NCBI GenBank assembly: GCA_039621445.1
Contig: CP154956.1
Coordinates: 33,267,437-33,331,436, forward strand
Source: Euglena gracilis
Lineage: Eukaryota; Euglenida; Euglenophyceae; Euglenales
Reading direction: 5' to 3'
Length of the DNA: 64,000 nucleotides
Translations under genes and position numbers: made by a program
The notes under the pieces: generated by a model
Told to the model about the DNA's origin: nothing
Database searches by the model: none
The model's input: only the letters and a program-made list of their open reading frames with translations
Shown here: positions 55,662 through 64,000 of the stretch, one piece after another
Layout of the letters: each line of letters opens with the position of its first letter
Position numbering within the stretch: position 1 is the first letter of the stretch

Positions 55662-58136
55662 CTGGGAGGCAGGAGAGGCCCAGTGGTCTGGCACTGATCC
55701 CGGTCTGTGCCAGCCTGAAGTCGACAGGGGTGCTGCCAGGAACCCCCTCAGGTGGGCAGGTCGGAAAACCAGGCATGCTTTGCCACGGTCAAAAATCCTC
55801 AGAAGGTGAGGGTTTGGGTTTTGGCTGGGGGGATGGAGAACTCCTCCACTGATCGTTTTGGGGAAACAACCTGCCAAGCAAAAAAAGCAAGGCAGAAAAA
55901 CACCACTAGGAACACTGCTGAATACAGAGAACGGCCATAGATCCTCAAAGAGAGCCCTTAAAGAGACCACAGGCAACGGACCAGGCGGTTTTTTTACCAA
56001 CCCCGGGGAGGAGGGGGTGGTCCAGAGTGCCTTGGGGTGCCTACCCAGGCAGGCACCTCCCCCCCCCCCGGGGGTCGGATTTCGGCCTGTGCCCGAGCAC
56101 ATTCCTTTGAAAATAGGCCATTTTTGGCTCCCCGGCGCCTTCGACGCTGGGGTCTGTGCTAGGACACTTTTGGCCGTATGCCCTACCCCCCCCCCGGGGG
56201 GGGTCGGATTGGGAGTGCCTTGGAGTGCCTGCCCAGGCAGGCACCCCCCCCCCCGGGTGGGGTCGGCACCCGACTAAAAAAAAAACAGCCTGCAACGGAC
56301 CCTCACCACAGATTCACTCAGTGACCCCGTGGTGGCACTTTTTCCTTGGCTCATACCCAACCCAAACCCACCATCCACCTCAGTTGAAAAAGCGCCCACG
56401 CGCACCCCCTGGGGGGGGGGGGGGTCGATCCACCCATTTGCCCACCACCCATTCACCCAACCAAAACCCACTCAAAATCAGTTGAAACCCCTTAAAAAAA
56501 TTTTGAGTTCTGCATTTGGAGGGACGGCACACCTGTGGTGCACCCCACCCCCATACACCTGGAACCTGGACCACCCGGTTCCAGCGGCTAACACCCCATG
56601 GAGAATGTTTCCTCAAGCAAACCCATTTTGGGGGGGGGGGGGCAACGAATGGCATGCTTGGGGAATACCCCCAAGGGCCTTGGCAGTGTGTGGCCAAATT
56701 GCGTTTCCACAGAAATCACGCCATCATTCTTCAACCCCGAGGATCCATTCGAGAGACTGTTGGTCCCAACATCAGGGCTCGACTTGCATGTCTCAGCTTC
56801 TGAGCAACTCAGCTGCCACCGATCCACTCTCAAAACCCCGGCCAGACCCCCCCCCATGGGGGGGAGGGGTCGCACCATGGAAAACAAATACATGCCCCTG
56901 GACCCAATCAGTGAGAAGCGTTGGGAAAATTCTGTCGCTCAGAAAAAGTGAGAGAAAAGACAAAGATAATGCGCTCAAGTGACCATGGATTTTACAAAAA
57001 GGCACTTTGGCATCTCCCCAGATAACTGTCACCTTGGCTGTTTGGTCGGCGGTGGCTGACCCTCCCCCATGAGAAGCCCCTGGCAGCCTGGCTGGACCCG
57101 ACTGGACCAGACCTGGGGTGGAACCGGGTAACAATAAAGCGATACCCCAAAAAATGCAAATTATATTCAAAATCATTTACCCCATCTTGAGCTGGGCGGT
57201 CAATTTTTCGAAAATTTTTTACCCAACTTCGACACATTCTGGCAACACACAAGGAGGAACATTTGTCACCGTCCAGCCCGAAGGGTGGCTGGACACAATA
57301 CCCATCGATGGGGAGAGGGGGGCTCTGGGCTGGACCTCGAAAGAGGCTGCTACCTGCTACCTGGCTGGACCCCCCCCCTCTGGCTTGGGGGACGCTCTGA
57401 TTGAACGTGGCCCACTGACTGACGGCTGGCCAGTTGGCAATAAAGCCAACCAAATGCTGTTCAAAACTATGGCACAGCAGCGAAGCATGACCACACGCCA
57501 CCCCTTCCGGGATGCGCCGGATATTCGAGGTTGCCAAAGGCAGCAAGTGTTGTTTCCCATCGGGGGGGGGTCCAAAACGGAGGAAAGCGCAACAGTCGAG
57601 TTTGCATTCGGGCAGACGAGTCGTTAAGGCCAGGCTCTTTTCTACTTTCTCCTGGCCATCCAACAACAAAAACATGCCAGCCCATGGAGCAGTGAATCTC
57701 AAGGGGGGAGTCCCAAGTGGCAAGCCAGATGTTGAAATGGGTTGGTTTGATCAAACGTTTTTGTGGATCCCTCTTGGACCTCCTGCCGATGGGTGCACTC
57801 GCAATGATACAAGTGTCTTCACAGAAGAGCGATTAGGTGCCCATCTGTTTTGCCCTTGCCCCCCCCCCCCACAGTAACTCAGGGGTACTGCCGGCAGGGC
57901 GTCAGGGGATGCCTTAACATCAGCCACGGCGCGAAAAAAAAGCCTGTTCACAGCTGTGGGGGCCACCCAGTCCTCAGATGGAGGCACCGTGGCGTCCCTT
58001 TGGGGGGGGTGGGCAGGACAAGCTTGGGTTTCAGCAGCTGCCAGCCATGCACCACCCAGCCCACCCCTGCCCAAACTTGAGGGCTGGGCTGGGCCACAAC
58101 AGCCGGGCCTCCACGGTGCCCAACGCCACGGTGGAC
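55662..58136. other. Spacer or long intron upstream of the OTU exons
   Basis: No exon could be supported. A G/C-run repeat block lies at 56,010-56,270. A 243-codon minus-strand frame (56,992-57,723) has no family resemblance or clear codon bias. Missing N-terminal exons of the OTU gene could be here. Confidence 0.5.
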
Positions 58137-58291
58137 CTTGGCCTTGGCCTTGGCCTTGGCCTTCGCTTTGGCTGGGGCCTTGGCTGCGGTCTGGGCCGAC
58201 GGTGGGGCGGAGACGGGGGCGGAGACGGGGGCGGGGGTGGGGGCGGGGGCGGGGGCGGGGGCGGGGGCGGGGGCGGGGGCGGGGGCGGGGG
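58136..58291. repeat. (GGCCTT)n and (GGGGGC)n hexanucleotide repeats
   Basis: Five GGCCTT units then, after a gap, about ten GGGGGC units. Confidence 0.95.
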
Positions 58292-58332
58292 GCTGCCCGG
58301 CGTTCGGCGTCAGGCACATCGGCTTGCCATTC
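58137..58332 (-). CDS. Candidate low-complexity exon with (Ala-Pro)n and (Ala-Lys)n
   Basis: Acceptor tggggctgcag; starts NGKPMCLTPNAGQPP, then about eight Ala-Pro pairs, a PAPVSAP-type stretch, then five or six Ala-Lys pairs; donor GTCCAC, phase 0. The Ala-Pro part is encoded by the GGGGGC hexanucleotide repeat (plus-strand 58,206-58,291) and the Ala-Lys part by a GGCCTT repeat. It could be a flexible linker of the OTU gene or of another gene; no junction was shown. The frame is preferred over the Pro-Arg frame because it has plausible splice borders. Confidence 0.45.
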
Positions 58333-59704
58333 CTGCAGCCCCAGAGGGAGAAAATTGGCCGCGTGGGTTTCCATTTAGCGGTGGAAAAGCAAGGCCGGCG
58401 GTCTAAAATTCGGCCAAAGAGAATTCAAACCTCCAGGATTGCAAAACTCCGGAGGCACATCGAAATGTGCACACAACAGCGTACGCGAATCTGCGGAAAG
58501 AAAATGCACATGTTCTTAGGCACAGATCAAGAAATGGAGCTCAAATAAACCAGAACCAGTTTGCTCACAACAGGTGGGAAGGACCTGTACGGTTTGGGGG
58601 CTGGCCCGCTGTGTTGGTAGACACCCAACAAGCGCTCAAGGCGTGCTGTGGTACTCTTGAAAGGAGGCAGCACAAGAGCCTCAGGCAGAGCTTGAGGCAA
58701 AGGGACTTTGGGTGCAGTTGTGAAGGTCCTCCAGTCCAGGAACTTTGCCTAAAGACTCCAGGGTCCACTGACTTTGGACCCCTCCCTGGGGGGACCCCAG
58801 GTGTTCCCCCAACTGGCACTCGCGCTGATGCGGATGTAGGTTTTTAAAAAAAAAATTGTTGGTTTTGTTCCCAAAAAATACCAAAATGACAAAATGGGCA
58901 TTTGGGCATGTTTTGGATGGCAAAAAAAATTCTGGTACTTTGCGCCTGTCACTGGAAAACAACAACTCCATCAGCTAGAAGACCCCCCTCCAAAGGGGGC
59001 CCACAGGAAATTACATTGGCCGATTTTGGATTGCTCCAGTCCAGCTGGGGGGGGGGGGTGCTGCAAATTGTTCAGCTACAGCCTGGCTCCGAGCTTTTCA
59101 GACCTCGTACTGGTGTTACCCTTCAGCTTGCAGCTCAGGACCACCCAGGGGGGTCCAGAGGGTGGTCTGACCCACCTCCCTTCAAGGTGGGGAGGAATCA
59201 AACCCTGGCCTCGGGGCGATGAAGTCCCCCAGCAGCGTTGCGGCCCCTCTCATGGAGGGCCAGCAGGACAAGGCAGAGCCCAAGGCGACATACAGACATA
59301 AATTCACACTGTCTGGCGCACACACCGGCAAAAGAGCAACGATACAGCCAGCGGCCTTTCATACAGTGGGGAGGGGGTGATGGCTAGTTGATCAAGTAGC
59401 GTCTGAGTAGCCAGTGGGTCGACTTGGAGTTATTTTGCTGTGCACAGGTAAAGGCAACTTATGAATACTATCAACGTGGGATGCTTACTTTGGATAAGCT
59501 ATTTGGGCATTTGCAGACTATGGGACTGGGGGGGGGGGGACCCTGAGGACTGTACTTCCCTGCATGAGGCTTCGGTTTTCAGCAACGGACCTGGCTAAAA
59601 AAAAAAAAGAAACGCCACGGCCACCTGGGAAAGGCTCTGCCCATCTCCAGGGAGATAAGACCCAGCAAATGTTTATTTCTGAGAGACCCCACCCCGTCAG
59701 TGGG

Positions 59705-59884
59705 TTCGCCTTGGACCCCGGCGGAAAAGTCGGCGGCGGTGGCAGGGGCGGTCGGGGAGGCCGGGGGGGAGAGAGGGGGGCCGCCGGCGACGGTGGCAGG
59801 GCTGTCGGCTGCGCTGGGGGCGGCCGGGCGTCGCAAGGGCCGGGGGCCAGAGGGCGTTGGGGAGGCGCTGAGGGCTGAGACACT
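59705..59884 (-). CDS. Doubtful Ser/Ala/Pro-rich exon
   Basis: Follows gtgtctcag; LSASPTPSGPRPLRRPAAP and similar, ending near SAGVQ. G/C-rich at codon position 3 in this frame, but all three frames are open in so GC-rich a patch. Confidence 0.2.
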
Positions 59885-61310
59885 GGCGGGGGGCGGGGGG
59901 GGGGGAGGAGGAGCCCAACCCCCCCCTGGGGGGGACACTGTCAGCCAACACATCCGCTGGGATCCTTGACGGTTGCCAAGGGAGGGTCCCGACGGTTCGT
60001 TGGGCTGCTGTCTCCAGACAAGTCAGTAAATACAGAGGTAGGAGACAGGTCTCTGTGAGGACAGGTCAATGGGTTCAGAGGGTCAGGGGGAAATAAGGTA
60101 ACGTTTTTGACCCTCCGGTGGCGACCAACCTCAAACATTTATAACCCCCCCCTCGAGCAGGGGGCTTAAAAGCGACCTCGAACGACGTTCGCTGCTCGCG
60201 AGCAACCATCCATGGAGCAACCTCCTAGCGTAACCCTACCGCTCCTGCCCTTCCACCCGCTGACCTGTCTCCTATGAAAACCTATACAGGCTATTTCCAG
60301 GGCTAAAAAGTTTCTGAACATTTTCTCAGGCTTCTGGTAACAAATTTGTGAAGAAATTTTTTTCGGTTTTTTTTACCACCGAACCTTCAGGCTTCAGCTC
60401 CCATGGCAACCCCCCCCCAATAGATGAGTGGTCCCTGGACAGGACAGAGGGCAGGGAGGTATGCTCCGGGGGAAGGCAGTATGGTATGGCAGTTGGGGAC
60501 TCCCATGGCCACCCAAATTTTCGGCGTCCTTCTTTTGCAAATCCGCGAGCTTTGGCAAGGCACATGGATCAAAAAATGCAGGGACCCTGGTGGCAGCAGC
60601 CACGTTGCTTCCTGGGATAGAAATAACACTCAAATCTCACCTCCCCTCCAAAGAAAAAATCGGCTAGTACAGAGGAGAGGACAGACTGTCTATCTCAATG
60701 CAGTGGTGAGGACAAGAATAATAACCCAGGGAAGGAGGCAGTGTCTCAGATGGCAGGCGCGGAGGCCAGCACGGGGTCGTGGGCAAGCACCATCGTGGGT
60801 TGGATTCAGTGACAAAAGCAGTCAAGAAAGTCATTCTGCTATGCAGACCCAAAGTTTAATGCAAGGCGAGGTGAGTTTTCGGACCCCTTGTGGTCCACAA
60901 GGGGGCACACCCATCAAATGAACCATGATTGCTGCCTCCAGCAACAGCCGAAAAAAGCAGTTTTCTAGAGGGGGTCTGAAGTCCGTCCACACCCTCCATG
61001 GCGGCTGGGGGGATCTAGACCCTGTGGTCCTGGCCAGGGGGGGGGGACACCCATCTGAACAAGATGCCCTCCTTATATCGAACCTTGTCCCACTTTCCAG
61101 CTGCAGAGCGGTGCTTGGTCCTGCTCCCCAAGCGGTCCTGGGTGCGGTGACAGTCCAACGGCGTGCCTTTCAAAACAAATCTGGTTGCTCGTGAACAAGA
61201 AAAATGGAAACACAAAAAAAACTGTCCCCTCTGTTAGACGTTACTTATTCGGATGGGAGGTGTGCCACAGGTGGTTGGAACCGATTTGGTTGGACCGCGG
61301 CCAGCCACGG

Positions 61311-62757
61311 CAGGGGGGTGGAGAAACTGCACACGGGCCGGTCAAAAACTGCACTGCAAAAAACTGCAAAAAACTGCAAAAAAAACTGCAAAAAACTGCA
61401 AAAACCTGCACTTCAACAAAAATTAGCAATAAACAAGCTAAAATGATGTGCATATGCAAAACAATGTGAATTGCGACCACATGAGCACACCCCAATTCAC
61501 CTAACTTTTTTTGCGCAGCATTGGAGCTTATGACGACAAAAATGGAAGCAATCAAACAAGGAACACTGCACATGGCTTTTCATGCATTGAAAATGCAAGT
61601 CATGTGTTTGGATGCCGGGCCACACCACTTTTCCTGCGCCAAAACTTGTACCGACCATGCCCACAAAAATGACAAACAGTTTCCTTTCTAAATACGGAAA
61701 AAATGCACATATATCCATACACAAAAAACCCTTGGCCACCTCACATGCTTGCCAACGATCATTCGCCTAGGAAAAAAGCAAAATGAATGCGACCCATCAA
61801 TTCGCCTTTTGATGTTCAGGAGCGACTTTCCAATCCGGGGACAAAGTGGTCATTTTCGCAAACACTATACTTTTGGTCACAATAAGATCCCAGAGCGACG
61901 AGCCTTCACCCGCTTCGCAAACACGCTGACGGGGCTTTGATCGTTGCTAACCGGTCACCCCTAATATGTGCGCATTGGTGTTGGCCACCGGTGCGGTGTG
62001 ATTAAACTCACATTGTTCTTCATTCTCCCCAAGGCAGCCTGTCAGTATTACACAGCTCTTGGAAACGTGCAATGAATGATTTCTTGTTTTGTGGCATTCT
62101 TGAAGATGAAAAAGCAATGCTCGGCCGAGCGTTCTGTTGCTTCTTCCATAGTCTCGTAAAAGAGGACTGGGTCAGCTTCCTCTTTTGAGGAGGGGCCCGT
62201 GCCTCAAAGGCAGCAGGGGCAAGGGATTTGGGAACAGGCAGCCGCAACAACGGCGCAAACGGATCATACACATAGCCCTTCACCTCACGCAGCTTAATGT
62301 GACTACCCTCATCGGTGGGCCACAAATAGCCACGCAAAATTGGCATCCACCGTCCCTGGTTCGGCACGGCCCTCCAGGCTGGCTTCCGGCTGCCGCTGAA
62401 ACTCTGTGCTGTCTCTGGCAGGTCCCTACATACAAGATTCTGTAGGAACCTGCATTCATCCATCGGTCCACCCACTCATGCACCTCGAATGACGACGGCA
62501 GAGCGTGCTGTCCAGCAAATTGAGATGTGGGTGGGGTTTAATTGTGGACTTGTCACCAAAACAACAAAATAAACATCTCAGGTTTCTTCAAAACTGGATC
62601 AAAAAAAACTGCAAAAAACTGCACGTGTGCAGTTTTTTCAGAAAAAAAATCTGCAAAAAAACTGCAAAAAACTGCAAAAAAAACTGCAAAAAACCCAAAA
62701 CGTGAAAACTGCAAAAAAACTGCAAAAACTGCACGGTGCATATTTTCCACCCCCCTG
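61311..62757. mobile_element. 1.45-kb CAGGGGGGTGGA-TIR element, 7-bp TSD
   Basis: Starts CAGGGGGGTGGAGAAACTGC, ends CATATTTTCCACCCCCCTG. GCCACGG flanks both sides (61,304-61,310 and 62,758-62,764). Subterminal AAAAACTGCA arrays at 61,341-61,410 and 62,604-62,735. Same general plan as the 30,781 element. Confidence 0.82.
62020..62475 (-). CDS. Doubtful 151-codon frame inside the 61.3-kb element
   Basis: One continuous frame from a start near 62,475 to a stop at 62,020; includes LREVKGYVYDPFAPLLRLPV and a basic C-terminal half. No transposase motif recognised; may be chance or captured host sequence. Confidence 0.25.
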   Translation of the reverse strand: MGGPMDECRFLQNLVCRDLPETAQSFSGSRKPAWRAVPNQGRWMPILRGYLWPTDEGSHIKLREVKGYVYDPFAPLLRLPVPKSLAPAAFEARAPPQKRKLTQSSFTRLWKKQQNARPSIAFSSSRMPQNKKSFIARFQELCNTDRLPWGE

Positions 62758-63012
62758 GCCACGGCCAGCCGCAGCTGGCCGTGGCTAGCCGTTGGCAGGG
62801 TCATGGTTGGAGCTGCGACTGGCCGCAGTCAGCTGCGGCTGGCCGCGGTCAGCCGCGGCCCAACCATGCTAAATTTTATTTGTTCATTGGTTGGACCGCG
62901 GTCAGCCGCGGCTGGCCGCGGTCCAACTTTCAGGTATTATGGACAAAGCTGTGGTTGGTTGACGGTCAGCCGCGGCCGACCGTTAACCAACCACAGCTAG
63001 CCTGGTCCATCC

Positions 63013-63240
63013 TTCCAAATCGTTTCGGGGGGCAAATCCCTTCTGTTGCTCAACGGTTCGAGGGCCCCAAAATAACAAAATCCCTGGTGTTTCCAAGTCG
63101 TTTTGGGGGGCAAATCCCTTGTGTTTCCAAGTCGTTTCGGGGGGCAACTCCCTTCTGTTGCTCAACGGTTCGAGGGCCCCAAAATAACAAAATCCCTTGT
63201 GTTTCCAAGTCGTTTCGTGGGGCAAATCCCTTGTGTTGCG
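63013..63240. repeat. About 114-bp tandem repeat, two copies
   Basis: Unit contains TTCCAAGTCGTTTCGGGGGG, CAACGGTTCGAGGGCCCC and AATAACAAAATCCC; a 40-bp sub-unit repeats within it. Confidence 0.9.
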
Positions 63241-64000
63241 AGATTTTTAGCCTTACTTTCATCCCGCAAATGGCAATGCTGTTGGTTGTTGATAAATGCA
63301 GGAAGGATGATATGAGGGAAGCTGTTGGAACTGAGCAGGCTGGTGCTGGACTGGATTAGTGCATAGATGGTCAGCCTTGGTTGGACCGCGGCCAGCCGCG
63401 GCCAGCGGCGGCCCAACCCCAACTTTGTGACGGCACCTAAATGGCGGGGCGGAGCAGGAATGCGTCTTTCCTTTGCAACACCACAGAGCGACGTATATTA
63501 TTCAGGCAAACTTCAATGAATCAATCTTTGGTTGGCAGTGATTGAAACTGTCCAGGCAAAGAGAAAGAAAAGAAGCACTTTGCAGCTGCAAACGCAGTTG
63601 ATGAGCTTCTGTGCAAGAAATCTAAGTTGCACACCAACCAGAGACAGAATGCTTACAGAATGCTCTTGTGGACCGCGGCTGACCGCGGCTGGCCACGGCC
63701 CAACCAGACATACTTTCAAAATTGGCGGCCAGCCGCGGCTGGCCGTGGACCAACCCAGGTTGGCGCGACGGTCGCCGACGGCCGACCGCCGGCCAACCAT
63801 ACCGGTTCCAACCTCCTGTGGCAACCCCCCCCTATTCAGATGGCTTTTCCCCATTTGCTCCCAAAATTCCCGGCTCGTTTGCTCTTGCGGTCATATCCTC
63901 GCCAGACCCCCCTTGCACTGATGTTGTGCATTGGTGATATTATTTGATGACCACTTCGCCTGTCGCATTACAGGTTTGACATGCCTCTTTATGCATTAAA

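Larger units (their letters stand above)
61280..63810. repeat. Cluster of GC-rich palindromes (GGTTGGACCGCGG family)
   Basis: Roughly 40-bp imperfect palindromes with GGTTGGACCGCGG arms and GGCCAGCCGCGGCTGGCC-like centres at about 61,283, 62,757, 62,815, 62,888, 62,950, 63,378, 63,668, 63,727 and 63,765. The 61,311-62,757 element is inserted into one of them. Confidence 0.85.
58333..64000. other. Right-hand spacer
   Basis: No supported gene. Contains a GC-rich, CpG-rich island at 59,690-59,890 (possible Ser/Ala/Pro-rich minus-strand exon), a terminus like that of the 33,662 element at about 61,063-61,088, the 61,311 transposon-like element, a GC-rich palindrome cluster and a tandem repeat. 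Confidence 0.5.

Noticed and set aside
56992-57723. 243-codon minus-strand frame
   Set aside because: No recognisable family, mixed composition and no clear codon-position bias; length alone is not evidence here.
57751-58374. 207-codon frame with Pro-Arg repeats
   Set aside because: An alternative frame of the GGGGGC repeat; the Ala-Pro frame has better splice borders and composition.

Overview
The window is eukaryotic nuclear DNA. The evidence is short GC-rich exons with spliceosomal borders, introns of 0.1-3 kb, and long non-coding stretches full of microsatellites, homopolymer G/C runs and small inverted-repeat elements. I saw no bacterial-type operon, rRNA, tRNA or CRISPR array. The tail of the P450 heme-binding exon (GPRNCLGQHLALLE) resembles sequences I associate with microalgae and other protists. 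I cannot name the organism. Coding exons favour G/C at codon position 3, while introns and spacers are A/T-rich or homopolymeric.

Three multi-exon genes can be followed, all on the minus strand. (1) 11.2-6.2 kb: a UEV (TSG101-type, inactive E2) domain followed by a C-terminal RING finger. (2) 26.3-17.65 kb: a nearly complete cytochrome P450 in about 14 exons, with all the diagnostic motifs. (3) 55.7-45 kb: an A20/TRABID-type OTU deubiquitinase in at least 10 exons, including a piece resembling the region just N-terminal to the OTU in TRABID, the catalytic Cys exon and the catalytic His exon. Exon phases agree across almost every junction of genes 2 and 3, which is the main support for the models. 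Genes 1 and 3 both belong to ubiquitin biology; nothing else links the three. Weaker minus-strand exon candidates lie at 1.02-1.17, 38.4, 45.1, 58.1-58.3 and 59.7 kb.

The rest is dominated by non-autonomous transposon-like elements. One group has 5'-CAGG...-3' terminal inverted repeats. Two members (31,931-32,438 and 33,662-34,051) are flanked by perfect 8-bp direct repeats, as hAT elements are. Others (30,781-31,409; 61,311-62,757; 14,390-15,876) have 6-7 bp flanking repeats and subterminal arrays of about 10-11 bp built from an A- or T-tract plus a short palindromic core (TGCGCA, TGGCCA, AGGCC, CTGCA). A second group is capped by C-runs and G-runs next to TAA/TTA, which accounts for many of the homopolymer G/C runs. 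Several elements share a central GGCGC...GCGCC hairpin. Paralogous copies inside the window provide empty sites for three insertions (near 16.5, 29.7 and 30.8 kb).

Layout: 1-6.2 kb repeats plus one membrane-type exon; 6.2-11.2 UEV-RING gene; 11.2-17.6 spacer with nested elements; 17.65-26.3 P450; 26.3-45 repeat-rich spacer with a rearranged segmental duplication and several foldback elements; 45-55.7 OTU gene; 55.7-64 spacer with a low-complexity exon candidate, a 1.45-kb transposon-like element and a cluster of GC-rich palindromes.
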